DNA of 64,000 bases from Pomacea canaliculata. Taxonomy: Eukaryota > Mollusca > Gastropoda > Architaenioglossa > Ampullariidae. Where the stretch lies: positions 11,022,735 through 11,086,734 of the forward strand of contig NC_037593.1 in NCBI RefSeq assembly GCF_003073045.1. Reading direction: 5' to 3'. The position numbers and the translations under genes were made by a program. Within the stretch, counting starts at the first letter, position 1, and each line of letters begins with the position of its first letter. Shown here in pieces: positions 25,861 through 38,894 of this stretch. The notes beneath the pieces were generated by a model that was given only the letters and a program-made list of their open reading frames with translations, did not search any database and had not been told where the DNA came from.

Positions 25861-26547
25861 TTCAAACATAGCGAGGTGTCGTGGTAGTGGTGATGGTGGT
25901 GGTGGTAGTGGCGTATGTTGGTTGTTATCCTCGTGTTTTTAGCAGCATTTAAACCGAAACATACTGTCAGTTGTCGGCTGTGACATGGAGACCTGGCTTC
26001 TTCGGAGATGGAGAAGAAGGTAAGACAGCCAAGGACATGAGATGAGCACCGTCCTCATAAAACTATCCTCCCGAGAAAAATGAGGGCTTTTGATAAAGGT
26101 AATGTTGAAGGTAATGAATGCCTTTTAACTTTTGTAAGTCTCTTGCTGTGACAATGTTGTGACACCAGCAGGTAGCTGCTGTGTGTCAGGGTCCATTTTT
26201 CCTTTTTGACAGCAGCAACCAGGTACAGTACTGTTATTTAGATATTTAACTACGAGGCAGTAATAATTGTCAATAAAGGTTCTTCCCTCCACAGGAATAA
26301 CTGTGCCTTCCTTTTATAACACGCTAAACTACTGGGTGGGAGCCACTGACATCTCAACTGAGGGAACTTTCACCTGGAACGATGGAACTCCTTTGCCTAC
26401 TTCCTCGGAACTTTGGAATCAGCTGGAGCCAAATGATGCGAATAATAACGAAGATTGTGTGGAAATGTACATCAATATGCAACTATCTAAGACCTGAACG
26501 ACAACAATTGCTTGGCACCGCGCCCGCATATTTGTGAATACTTTTAA
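22365..26547 (+). pseudogene. Gene B: decayed Ig-Ig-coiled coil-CTLD (CREP-like) lectin
   Basis: Exons: 22,365-22,401 (MGVVYMLLSCIS signal peptide), 22,918-23,113 and 23,240-23,375 (Ig1), 23,718-23,845 (Ig2 first half), 24,256-25,210 (Ig2 end, hinge, coiled coil), 25,671-25,850 (CTLD first half) and 26,295-26,547 (CTLD second half). Against gene E, exon 2 lacks one T, exon 5 carries many single-base gains and losses plus an in-frame stop (SAN then TAG near 24,878), and exon 7 shifts frame shortly before its end. Exons 3, 4 and 6 are still open. The CTLD keeps WVGATDIS, a WNDG motif and LEPND in place of EPN. The last exon differs from that of C-E, and no minisatellite follows exon 6. AATAAA overlaps the end at 26,547-26,552. 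Confidence 0.85.
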
Positions 26548-26552
26548 ATAAA

Positions 26553-29500
26553 TCAACGTTATAGAGCCACACTGCTGAACCTTTGAGGTGTGAAACATTC
26601 CGAATGCCTACTCCTGCAAATAAACTCAGATGATGAAATTGCTGAAAATTAATATGTTTTACAAACTTGTTTAATGGATCATAGCTGGAAAGGAGTTTCA
26701 CACTTTTTTAATAAATCAGATTGCGAATATTGTCTATAAAGGATGTATAAAACTCCCCACCCAAGTTTTACCAGCCACAGTTTTACAGAAAAGACAGATT
26801 TAGAAGACCTTCATGTGGTCACAGATTATAGAACCTAACAGAAACTAGTTTTAGTGCAAACTACCATCACACTAAAAACATCGTTTCATTCAGCCAGAAG
26901 TATTGTAATAAAAATTATAGCTTACATTCCTGTTCACTATTTTTTCATATTGTGTTTGCCCCAATGAGATGTAGCTATATGCTGTAAATAAAAAAGGGCC
27001 AACAACTTTTGTCAGTCTTCTCAACTATGTCTCATTCATTATGCAAATGTGCACATAGACCAAGTGTGCAAGCACTGCTTCAACCACATGTATAGGTGGT
27101 CTGCTTTTTAAAAGGTTACATCATGTGAATACACCATATTGTCACCATGAACTAGAAAACTTTCTATTTAAATCTCATTTATAGCTGGATCGTTACACCA
27201 AACACACACACACACAATTCTATATTAACGCAGTATTTTTATTCATTGACTGTAGTAGCTATATGCTGAGTCTAGAGATTGTAAAGGACTTAGTTTCTTA
27301 GTTTTACAGATGTTTAAAAATAGCGACATATATATATATACCTACAAATAATGTTCTTACCGTGTCAATCGAGCAATAAATGTTACAATACAGCTTATAC
27401 TTTTCTATCTAATTTTTGAAGTTCTGTGACTGAGAATGCATGGATGAGTGCTTGTGTGTGTGTGTGTGAAGGAAATCTCAGTTAGTCTTAAGCAATGTGA
27501 TCCTCCTCACCTCCTATGTGTGTGTGTGAACATTTTATGTGTTGAGGTAAGAAAGCAATGAACACTCCTCATGCAAGTTGTTGCTGTGTGGAGGGTCAGT
27601 ACCAGCCAAGTGGACCTAAGGTCGGTGAATGTACCAACATTACCGGGATGCTATTGATGACACACAGCACAAGGATGTAGGGGCCAGCTACTAACTCAGT
27701 GGGTGAATGGGAGTAGAAGTCAATCAGACAGGAAGTCATGAAGGTAGAACAACATGTCTCACCTGTAGAAAATACAAGCTGTGGATAACCGTATATAATT
27801 ACCTCCAGTCGTTAGCGATGGACCGATACAACATCCACAAAGACTGTAAAAGCACCACGTGGACTATCTCACTTGTCAAACATGTGCTGTCCTCAATCCC
27901 TGGTAAACAAAGTACCCTACATGAATTGAGTGGGTGGAGGTTTCCTTTGTTCTGTCAGGCGGCTGTCAGACACACCTGAGTTGTGTTGCTGGTAGGTGAG
28001 GATTATTTTAGGCTTTTCTGTTTTGAGAATCTGCGTGTTGGCTTGATCCCAGCTTGTCCAGATTCTGTTTTGCTTCCTGTTTAAATGTGTTTTCTTACTT
28101 CACGCTGCAGTGGGTGTGTAAAAATAGTGGATTAGCAATAGAGACAGTGCCGCAACAGTCTGTACATACATTATTTTTATTTAGTTTGATCTATTTAATA
28201 AAAAAATATGTATGTAAACAGCTTAGGAGCCTCATCTGCATCATCAGCTTTCATCTATAGGTTACAAGCAACACAAAGATTTGACAGGCTCACTCTGTTT
28301 TGACACTAAACACTGTAACAAATATTGGCCTAATATCTTATTAAATATTTGATACTATACATTGTAACAATTGGTGACTAAATACCTTATTTAGTATTTG
28401 CAGCATCGTCCTGGCTGCATGAAGTCTTTATAAATGTAGTAACATCAAAACGGTTGGATACTGTACCAGTTACAGGTGTGGCTTTCTACACATCATCTAA
28501 AACAAAAATAAAAGCACTTGTCGAAAGAGAAGGGAATAGGTAATGCCATTAGTTGAACCTATGATGCAACACTTGCAGACAAATTTTTTCTCGTATTCTT
28601 GTGAAAAAAACAGGTCGAATATACAGTAAGATTTCATGGTTCGGTTCCCTTGTGTGTGTGTGTTGTTTTTTTTTTTGTGTTTTGTTTTTTTCGCTGTGAG
28701 TCATCTGACTGGATCATCCCGACTTCCCATCTTTGGGGTTGCACCACTGTTATCTGTTGTATAACCTCATGGTGGCTGTCTCTTTAGTTTGCTTCTTGTT
28801 TAAAAATACCTTTCAATACAGGATGAAATGCTTGTAAAAACAATCCTGCGAAGGAACTGAGCCGATGTGGAATTAGTCTTCACAGAGGGAATGGAACCGT
28901 GGAAAGCCACGTAAGCTTGCCAGTGTCTAGTGACTAGAAGAAAAATAAATATACAGAGTGATTCAGGGCTTCCGCTAAAACCTTATTTTTCGTTTGTCGC
29001 TTTTTCCTATAAGTAACATGATCCAACAAATCAGTACAGATTGATGTCTGTGGGCGGGTGGGTGAGTCTGTGTGTGTGTGTGTGAGTGTGAATGTCGCGT
29101 GCGTAAGTGTGAGTAAAAGGGAATAAAAAGATGTTCAACCACAGGTAGGCATGATACAGGGGTTTGAGACGACGAGGATCACATTCTCAAGAAACAGCCC
29201 TGACTGCACGTGAGTAATATTAGCTTGGTGTGTGAATAGACTGCTAACTATTAAGTAGGGGATAAAATTAATATAAAAAAACCAATAAATTTGAACAGAA
29301 TTCAAATTATTTTACGCCATACATAAATGAAATATAAATATATTCCATAAACTTTTAACACCTGAGCCACAACCGTTTATTGTAAATCTAATCAGCGATT
29401 TGCACCTGTAGTCAGGGTTAGGGTTAACTCCTGTAAGACTTCGCTCCCGCGCGCTCATAACGTGCTGTCATCCTATGATACAACAACCCACCTAAGCTCA

Positions 29501-29562
29501 TCCACAATTCCCATTGAGTGTGTCCAACAGCAGAAGGGTCCAACAGGGTCACTCATACAGCG
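26553..29562. other. Intergenic, genes B to C
   Basis: No supported gene. GT microsatellites occur near 27,450, 27,515 and 29,070. A stretch at about 28,205-28,325 recurs at 35,600-35,710, and one at about 28,795-28,930 recurs in weaker form at 36,345-36,450, so the spacer belongs to the tandem unit. A possible non-coding first exon of gene C ends at a GTGAGT donor near 29,220. The ORF at 27,707-27,979 has no domain. Confidence 0.45.
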
Positions 29563-30180
29563 ATGACGAGAGTCAGCCTCTTCATTCTTCTCCTCTCGGG
29601 TGAGTTCCTTCTTCAGAGTACGTGTAGCACAATGTTCCACTTGATACAACCGATGGCACTCTAAATTCTACCTTTGGGTTATGTGTGTGTGAGAGAAAGA
29701 GAGACAATGTGTTCTGTACAAGTTGACGATATGGGGAAACGTATCACGTGACAGAGAAAATCAGTATCACATTCGCACACAATGTCAAAGACACACACAC
29801 ACATGTGATGAAGTGATTACATGTGAGCTGTGTTTTGTTGCAACTGGTTTTTTTTCTTATTTTGCCTACTCCGATTATTATCTCCCAATACTATTCTCCT
29901 TCTTTAGCTTTATGACTTCACTTTATAATAATAATACGCATTTTGAATATAAGATTTTCCAAATGTTTACAGGAGTCACCCTACTGCCTAGCTATTGCAG
30001 ACAGACTCAGGAAGAGGGAGCAACAAAAGCAGACTCAAGGACTGTCCTGGGGTGTAAGGGAGACAATCTGACCCTGCACAAACCCGACATCGGAGTTACT
30101 GTTCTTTTTACTTCTGTATTTCGAGGGGAAAACTCCCTGGCAAATTCGTTTATAGCGGCATCTGGAGAGTTTCATGTAAG

Positions 30181-30256
<76 letters not shown>

Positions 30257-33200
30257 CATCCTGCACATCATTCTTTAGGACCGATTGGCCGTGGAAATGG
30301 ACGGAAGAGTGATCCTCAGCAATCTGATTCCCGACGACTTTGGGAAATACCGTGTGGAGGTCCAACTGTCCAAAAGCAGACAGATCCAGCACAGCTTGAG
30401 ATTAGTGATCAGCGGTACGGTAACGGACACATAAGTGATATTTAAAAATTCAAATGTACTTTTTGCAAATTGAAGTTCCATTCATATACAAAGGAAATGT
30501 TGCATAATCTGTATTGCTACAGCGGATATTGTGCCCCTGACCATTACATGTCTGAAAAGTCTCAAATTGTATGTGTGCGTGTGTTATTTGTGAATAATTT
30601 AAAAGATACTTTAATACACAGCCAAAAAATGTTAAGAAGAATTCTTCAAGAAAGTAATGAGACCGAATAAAGCTTAAAAGCAAATGAAAGGGGAAAAAAC
30701 AGAAAGAAAGAAGGACAAGCAAAAGGAAGAACTTTAACAAGAGAGAAAATGTTGAGACCAAAATAATCAAACAGTACCAAACCTTACGGATTTTTTTAAC
30801 ATATAGAAATTTACTTTCCACAAACTCATCTTTTGTCTATTTTTCTTTAGAACCACCAGAAACTAAATACGGGACGTTACTCGTGACCAATATTCCAACA
30901 TCGGGGAACAACTCTGTACGTCTGACATGTGGCAACTTCACGTCTCTGGGTTTTCCCCCTGTGTCTGTTATATGGAAGGTAAGGTGTGGATAATATTTTT
31001 TATATAGAAGATAACCCAGCTGGTGTTGGCTTTGTTGTCGAATCTCACCTCGGGCAGAAGTCCTCCAAGCTCCCAGAAAGCATCAGTCTTACATCGTGTC
31101 TACATTATTAGCATCCATACCCCTCCGCTGAGATCGCAAGCTAGATGTGCTGGACAAGAATTGTCCTCATCAGACATCTTCAATCACCAAACCCTTAATT
31201 TTTATGGAAAGTTATCGGCTTCTGGTGGACAAAAAAAACCATGACATGTTTTATTGCTGAGATTTAAAAAAATATTTAGTAGATTAACTCTTCGTGGAAC
31301 CACATTCATGTCGATGCTGTGTTAATATATGGAATATTTTTATAAATGTGTTGTCTTGTAAAACGGAAGCTTATGTTTCATCTAGGAGTAAACACAGGGA
31401 AAATTATAAATGTTTGGAGTTTAATTTTCATATTCTGTATAGTGTAACAGAGTGAGCGATGATGGTCTGAAAATAGGTGTTTTCCTTTTTGACTTGGCAG
31501 GATCCACGCGGTGACATGTTACCCAATGATGGATTTGAAGACCAAGCCTTCTACCTGGATTTACCTTTGAGTAGTGCGGTGTCCGGCGACTACTGTTGTC
31601 AGCTGGACTGTCGCGCCCCCGACTATTGCTGTCTGGACCCGCAGTCGCCACTCAGACAGTGCGCGCCGGTGCACGTGCAGACGGACACGGTAGAGGAGGT
31701 CAAGAAGGTGGACTGTCCCTCTCTAGACAGCTTCTCTCGTCTTCAGCAGCAAGTCCTGGACCTGGTGATGGCACAGCGCGAGCTGCAAGAGTCTGAGAGT
31801 CAGAGCGGGGTGGCCACGATAGCGCAACTGGTGCAGCGACAAGCCAAGTGTGACCAGCTCGACGTTTACATGACCAGAGTTGAGGACCTGGAGGACAAGC
31901 TAAAAATAGGCCTAGATGCTGCTATGAACAAAGCACTGATTTCGGACGAGAGGTGGAGACAGGGCTGATAAATCTGCAGGAGATATTTCGTAACCAGGTT
32001 ACGGATGATGTGGACAGACTAGAGTCCAACATCAACAGTTCTCGGGAGACACTTGAGACACGACTGGAGGAAATGTCCAGGGCGATGAACGACCATCAGT
32101 CTCGAGTAGGCAAACACATTGCCGACCTCGAAAACGAGACTAAAACAAACTTTTTAGACCTACGAACAGATATGGATAATTATTTGTCGATGATAGAGGG
32201 AAATCTCAGGCTTCAACTCACAGAAATAGTTACAAATGCGGCTAAACTCTCAGATCGCTTGGCTAGACTAGAGACCAGCATGAACAGTTCTCAGCAGACT
32301 TTCCAGACACGATTGGAGGAAATGTCCAGGGAGATGAACGACCATCAGAATCGAACTGACAAACACTATGCCGACCTTGAAAAGGAATCAAAGGAAACAC
32401 TTGCTGATCTGCAAACAGAAATGGATAATAAGTTGGCGAGGGTAGAGGGAAGACTTACCCTGAAGATTTCAGAACTGGCTACCACCACTGCTGAAAACTT
32501 GACCCGCTCTGCCCAGGATTTAGCCAGTCTCGAAGTAAGATCTGCCAGTCAGATGTCGGAACTAAAAAACAAATTATCTAACATTCAGGACACCTTAACA
32601 AGTCATGTGACCAACACTAGCCAGTCGCACGAGAGTCTTCCTTCAGATGTTCCTCAGTCACTCAAAATTGGTACGTAACTGCTTTACATTAACAATTTAA
32701 ACATTTCATATTTACTAAAGTATAACATGCAAGTGTTTCAAGCAGGTAATTACTGAGTATTGCTTGAATGTATTTTATCATTGTTCATTATCGATAATAA
32801 TTGCTAATAATTTTATAACATATCACCCCAATTAAGGCTCTTTGGGTAGCATCAAACGAATGCCTCTTTCATTCACAAACAAACAACCTCAGTGAGCATC
32901 GACAACAACTAAGCACATTAGAGTAAGACAAGTGATGAGGATTGGTCTACAAGGAGGTTACCAGGGTTGTTGCCCAACAGATGTCACTGTTCTTTCTGTC
33001 CCAAAAGTTTCATGAGACAGACCTACAGCTCGTACAGTCTAGTCTCTCCTCTTTGATGAAAGCAGAGAATACAGGTGAATACTCAAGACAGTCTTCTCCG
33101 GAGATATCATCGTCGGTGTTTTTATGGTCACCCGGCGGAGAGAAGAGATGTAAACACACGTTACTGTCGATGGGAATGTTGACATAGTGTTTAAATAATA

Positions 33201-35049
33201 AAAGGCCACAGGCAAGAAAACACAATTTCCAGCAAACTGACTTATAGACACGTGGGTTAGACAGTGGGTACTAAACAGATCAACACACAATACAGGTAGA
33301 TGGAGAGCTTCTTACCTACTCTCAAGGTAGTAAACAATGCGACACTACTCTCAGGGGCACATGTATGTGGCATGTCATAGTTCTATCTTGTAAGACGTAT
33401 TTACAAAGTTACAGCAGATATTAACTGGTTAGTATAGTTAATGTTTGAGATACATAAGTTGTAGATAATGTGTAAGCGTGTCACCTGCTCAGTAGACATA
33501 AGACACAACTGCAGTCACCTCCCGACCTTACTTCCGTCACTAATCCTCCTTACCCGGTCTTCTGTGGTCTGAAGTAGTATGAACGTTGTGCAGGTGTTTG
33601 TTCTTCGAAAAGTGGATACAGATCGTTTAACAAACGCTGCATAAAGATCAGCAATGACTCTGTCGACTACCAGACTGCCAAAGCTAACTGTTTGTCGGAG
33701 AAGGCTCACCTGGTCATCATCAAGTCTCGTGACGTCGACGGGCCAGTACTTCGTGGTGTTATGACAGCTACAAGTAAGTGTAATGTGTGACAGGGACACA
33801 GCTACAGGTAAGTGTAATGTGTGACAGGGACACAGCTACAGGTAAGTGTAATGTGTGACAGGGACACAGCTACAGGTAAGTGTAATGTGTGACAGGGACA
33901 CAGCTACAGGTAACTAAGTGTAATGTGTGACAGGGACACAGCTACAGGTAAGTGTAATGTGTGACAGGGAACAGCTACAGGTAAGCTGTAATGTGTGACA
34001 GGGACACAGCTAAGGTAAGTGTAATGTTGTGACAGGGACACAGTTACAGGTAAGTGTAATGTGTGACAGGGGACACAGCTACAGGTAAGTGTAATGTGTG
34101 ACAGGGACACAGCTACAGGTAAGTGTAATGTGTGACAGGGACACAGCTAACAGGTAAGTGTAAGTGTGTAAACTGTGTGACGGGCACAGCTACAGGTAAG
34201 TAAGTGTAATGTGTGACAGGGACACAGCTACAGGTAAGTAAGTGTAATGTGTGACAGGGACACAGCTACAGGTAAGTAAGTGTAATGTGTGACAGGGACA
34301 CAGCTACAGGTAAGTGTAATGTGTGACAGGGACACAGCTACAGGTAAGTGTAATGTGTGACAGGGACACAGCTACAGGTAAGTGTAATGTGTGACAGGGA
34401 CACAGCTACAGGTAAGTGTAATGTGTGACAGGGACACAGCTACAGGTAAGTAAGTGTAATGTGTGACAGGGACACAGCTACAGGTAAGTGTAAAGTACCA
34501 CAGGGACACAGCTTTCATATCAGTAGCTTCATACTGAGGGACGACCTTTACTAACGTCCCGAGAAAATAGTTCCTATATCAGTTATCCAGCAGAATTCGA
34601 GGAGTGAGTTCTTTATGAGTTTTAGCAAGAGTAGGGCGAGAAGAAATAGTCAAAATAAGCGAGAAAAGTAAGAAGAAAAGGAAGAAAATCTGTAAATCAA
34701 AGACCAGTCAAGATAAAAAGAAAACAGTACAACTTTGGTTTGAGCGTAAACAAATTAAACCTAAACAAAGGAGTAATTATCTGCATTGATATTTCCAGAA
34801 ATAACTTTGGTGTCCCATTCCACCTTCCTCTTCTGGGTGGGCGCTGACGACATGTCTACTAAAGGCAGCTTTGTTTGGAATGACGGGAGTCCTTTGCTCA
34901 CCTCCTCGTCACTTTGGTATACAGGCGAGCCCAACAATATCGGGGGTAACGAGGACTGTGTGCAAATGTACATCAACAGCGATGTTCTGGCCCTGAACGA
35001 CAACAACTGTGGGAAGACGTTTAGATATATTTGTGAATATGAACCGTAG
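29563..35049 (+). CDS. Gene C: secreted Ig-Ig-coiled coil-CTLD (CREP-like) lectin, one frameshift
   Basis: Probable secreted pattern-recognition lectin (inferred from CREP-like layout). Exons: 29,563-29,599 (MTRVSLFILLLS signal peptide), 29,973-30,175 and 30,279-30,414 (Ig1), 30,851-30,978 (Ig2 to IWK), 31,501-32,670 (Ig2 end YCCQLDC, hinge, coiled coil), 33,594-33,773 and 34,799-35,049 (CTLD, ends RYICEYEP, TAG). Phases agree across all introns. The CTLD keeps WVGADD, FVWNDG, GEPNN and LNDNNC, so Ca-dependent mannose-type binding (EPN) is plausible. The stalk has two copies of an 83-residue repeat. Exon 5 is one base short near 31,925-31,935 compared with gene D (AACAAAGCAC against AACCACAGCAC), which changes frame inside the stalk. 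This may be a true mutation or an assembly indel. About 700 codons if open. AATAAA at 35,125-35,130. Confidence 0.8.
30177..30256 (+). repeat. (TTGA)n microsatellite in gene C intron 2
   Basis: About 19 TTGA units directly after the exon 2 donor. Shorter or degenerate TTGA tracts sit at the same place in B (23,118-23,200), E (48,903-48,970) and D (about 39,400-39,435). Minus-strand reading gives a spurious INQS-repeat ORF. Confidence 0.95.
32016..32513 (+). repeat. Two 249-bp in-frame stalk repeats in gene C exon 5
   Basis: Two copies of an 83-codon coiled-coil unit start at AGACTAGAG, 32,016 and 32,265 (249 bp apart). Both read RLE...NSS...TRLEEMSR-MNDHQ, then ...DLE-E...L-DL-T-MDN. Gene D has only one unit: its exon 5 is 231 bp shorter than a frame-corrected C exon, and the difference becomes exactly 249 bp after allowing for an 18-bp extra piece at D's 3' end. 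Confidence 0.85.
33774..34512 (+). repeat. Splice-donor minisatellite, gene C intron 6
   Basis: About 20 units of roughly 34 bp starting at the exon 6 donor. Each unit reads GTAAGTGTAATGTGTGACAG, then GGACACAGCTACAG, so it ends like the exon (ACAGCTACA) and begins with a full donor (GTAAGT). Some units carry an extra GTAA or single-base changes. Intron 6 then continues to the acceptor at 34,798. Confidence 0.95.
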
Positions 35050-35130
35050 AGCGATGTCAACCCTAAAGTGGCATCACAACTTAAGTCAACTTAATTAAAC
35101 ATGTGAGCAGTAACTACTTGTATAAATAAA

Positions 35131-38100
35131 CAACTCGTTTCAAACAAACTCCGACAGTATAATTTGTAACCGCTTCATGTGCAGCTGAGTATTTCTTCGC
35201 TACAAAAGGTCTCTGAAACGTTTAGAATGGTCGTAGCTTACATGTTCTTGGAGGAAACTAGTTAAAGATGATTGCCGAGAGCTTATGAAGTACGTTTGTT
35301 TTTCATTAACGTGAAAATAAAACGGATGAAATACTACGCATGCTAAAATTGTCTGTGTCCCAAAGTGTCAATTGTTATTAATTAGTAAATACAGGGTCAA
35401 GTCACAGCTAAAACTGTATGTTTTAAAAACATTTATTCTAAATCCATTATAGAAAGGTATGACAATATCTCTCAAAACCTGTTAATTTGTTCTTGAAATA
35501 GTCAACCTAAAAACGAGACGTACAGCTAGTGCTTGATATTATTATTATTAGCTTATTATGTATTTTCTTTTTAACAAAAAAAAAAAAACAAACAAAAACA
35601 ACCCAACAGCTTAGGAGTGTCTTCTACATCTTCAGCTTTCGTCTACAGGTCACAAGCAACAATAAGATTTGACAGGCTCACTCTGTTTTTACACTGAACA
35701 TTGTAACAAATGCACAGTTTAATAGCAATTCTTAGCCGAATTTAGCAATGATACACAGAGTAGTCCCTGTGTCTGGTGAGTCCGTTCTCCCACCAAACAG
35801 GTTTCTGAGTACCAAGGTGCGCATTTCATCTGCCACATCGAACTTCGTGGTATAATCGTCAAGACAATTATCCGAAAAGCAGTCAAGTAAAATTGCTCCC
35901 AAACATGGAGATGTAGTTAGTATAGTTAGTCCTCCACTTACGAAAGTTCGAGTAACGGACTTCGGTTCATTCAAACAAACTTGTCCCCAAGCTCTAACGT
36001 AGTTTGTAAGGATTGTCTTCAAGTTTAAACTATTATAAACTTTATTTCATATACTTCAAGGTTTTTCAAACTAAATTAAAAACAAACAATAACTATTGTT
36101 TATGTTGGTAGGTCTAAAAGTAGAGCTGGTTGTGCAGATACCATACTGTAATCACAACACACTTACTAGTTCCAGCTTCTATACAAACGAACATACGAAC
36201 GGAACGGAACCTGTTCCTAAGTGGAGGACATATGTATATACAATGCACGTCTACAACAAATCTCTTCATCAATAGAACAAAGTGTGAAGAATCGTTGGCA
36301 TGTGTGTTGGTGTGTGGGTGTTGCCTTGCTTCTTGATAAAACATATCTTTTAATACAGAATGAAATATCTTTCAAAGTAATTCTGAGTAGAAAGTGCTCC
36401 AGTGGAATTAATCTTCACAGAGGGAAGAGAACCGAAGTAGGCCAAATAGAATCACAACCAGAAGAAGAACAAATACACAGACTGGGGAAGGGCTTGAACT
36501 CAAATCTCGTTCTTGTTTGTAGCACGTGATGAGAAAACAAATGTAGCCGATACTTTTTCTGATAGGTAAGATAATACGGTAAATCAGTAAATATTCATGA
36601 CCAGTCTCTTTACAAAAGAGGTTGTGTGTGTGTGTGTGTGTGTTTTACGCCATAAAAAAGATGTCCAACCACAATGCTTTTTCCTTGGTGGACAGCAAGA
36701 TTCAACTTCTTTTCTGGCTGTTGTTTTATCTGATTAGTTACAGAAGTCGTAGTTCTCACAATTTTTATAGAAGCCTATTAAAGACATCCAGAACTTTAGA
36801 AGTGCTCAAGGTTTACTTCATATCCGCTCTTCAAAACCAGTTTCACTCACAACTCAGATGATTATATGATCTAAAACATTGCTTCACTCAACCAGAAGGA
36901 CCGAAGTACAACTTTTTTTTGCGCTAATTTCAATTCTGTATAGTTTCTTTCTTAGTTTTGCTCTGTAAATTTAAAGTAATGTTATTTCGTGTAAAGGTGA
37001 CTAAAAATTTAATGACTTCAAAGTTTCATTATTCTTTATTGTCTGCCTACCAGCCCCACACATATAGTTGTGTGAAGTGACTGTCTGTAGTCGTACCGGG
37101 CATTGAGTCCAGAGACTGAAAAGCTTGGATAAACTTGCGACATATATAAAGACCTTATAAATATATCGGAAAATAAATAGTTTGCACATCAACTGGCTCA
37201 TATTCTTATTTGTGAACTTCGTCCGTGTATGTGTATGTGTATGTGTATGTGTATGTGTGTGTGTAATACCTTTCAACAAGACCTGACACTATGAAATATA
37301 TTTAGATTGCTTACAATATCTTTTTTTTTCTTATTTGAACCTATCAATGGATAAATAAAGGTTTCAGGAGAGACATATGATGATACTGGCCTTCTAAGTG
37401 TTATTGTTGTTGTTGTTTACATGTTTTGTGTCTCAATGCGTCATTTGCGTCATCGTCAAAAGAAATGACGGTGGAGGTTGCGTCACGTGTGACGTCAATT
37501 CTATTGACACTACGACGTTTCAAACATTCAGGCTGCGCTGAGACTCTTCACATCACAAAGTTCTACAATGTCTACACAAAGTGTTTGTCAACATGTAACT
37601 GTAAAAAGTTAATTCTATCTGAATTCATAGTGACCGACGTCGTGGTACTTTGTCCCGAAATCACGAAAATTTTATCAACCAGATGATAGCTTTTATCTTT
37701 CTGTCCTGAATCTTTTAATCTCATCCCCCTGTGTGTTTGTTTGTGTCCGTGCGTGCTAGTGTATGTTTACCTGACATGTCCAAATGTGGGATTTTGCAAA
37801 ATCTGAGCAGCTGAACTCAGAACTGTGTGAAACTTGATTTTAGCTTTTTTCTTCTGATTTTCGTTTTAGTAAAGTGCACAATACAGACACTTAGGATTTT
37901 CTTCACAGCTTTAACTCAGTGCTGTTGAATGTCAGAAGAGCTATTGTTTATTATTGCCTTTTAAAACTATTTTTCACTCATCTCAAATGTGGAAATTCAC
38001 ATTTCCCTCAGCTAGTGATATACTGCGCTGCGAACCGTGCATTGTCCGGTCTCTCACGGATAAAATAATCGTTCTTTTTCGATGGAAAGTGGTTACCTTC

Positions 38101-38894
38101 ATTGTTAATAAAATCATGTCTTGCTGTTACATTATATTTGTTTTGTTTATGTATAGCTGGTATTTTCTTCCTGCTTTGTGTGGTACTTCAGCAACTTTAG
38201 ATACACCATTCAAATCAGGTTTTCACAACTAGGTTACACTTCCCGCTTGCCCCAGGGGCTTGAGAGCTGTGATGAGTCTGGAAAGGAAGAACACATGGAT
38301 GAGGTTGTGTAACGGCAGAACACCATAACGAGTCTCACAAGACTGTGTGAGGGACAAAAGAGCATCGTCGTCTCTCACTACCTCAGCTACTCCACTTCTG
38401 TATTGTAAGAACAAGTTCATGCTCGTGCCTCAAAGACTGAGTGTGGAGTGAGTGAACTACAGGGTACCCGACATTTTCCAGGTAGGTTTTGTTTGTTTAC
38501 TTGTTGTCCCGAGTGTTGTTAGAGTTAACTGTTAACTGATAACCCGGTATCTTTTCTCCTGCTCTCTGTCCTTCGTTCACTTTAAAGGCTTTTCTCGAAT
38601 TTGGGTTTTGTAGTGTCCTTTTTACAAACAGTAAAGAAAGTCGTTGTTTTTTATGAACTTGGTGCAGGGAGAAATAAGACGATGTATAAACCTGAGTTTA
38701 GTACGTATATGTATGTGATGTTAATACGAATATATTATATAAGCACGCATATATATATATATTAATATTGGGAGTCGTTGTGTTTGTTTGTGTGAAGGAG
38801 GGTCAGGTGACCAGTTTATTTGGTGTCTAAAGCATCATGTCTGTGTATTTGTTTGTTCAAGGACTCATACAGCGGTGACTCATATACAGCACCA
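35131..38894. other. Intergenic, genes C to D
   Basis: No supported gene. It holds the spacer copies related to 28.2-28.9 kb, GT and TATGTG microsatellites (36,622-36,642; 37,225-37,265), an E-box/CRE-like motif at 37,484-37,497, and a possible non-coding first exon of gene D ending TTCCAG before GTAGGT near 38,481. The minus-strand ORF at 38,229-38,420 lies in that GC-richer stretch and has no recognised domain. Confidence 0.4.

Noticed and set aside
29410-29425. Telomere-like GGGTTAGGGTTA
   Set aside because: Only two units; too short to mean an internal telomeric tract.
30035-30392. Minus-strand ORFs with NQSI repeats (also 48,796-49,120)
   Set aside because: They are translations of the TTGA microsatellite and the opposite strand of Ig1 exons.
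33904-34110. Repetitive minus-strand ORF reading SLSHITLTCSC repeats (also at 42,104-42,433)
   Set aside because: It is the reverse reading of the splice-donor minisatellite and has no independent support.
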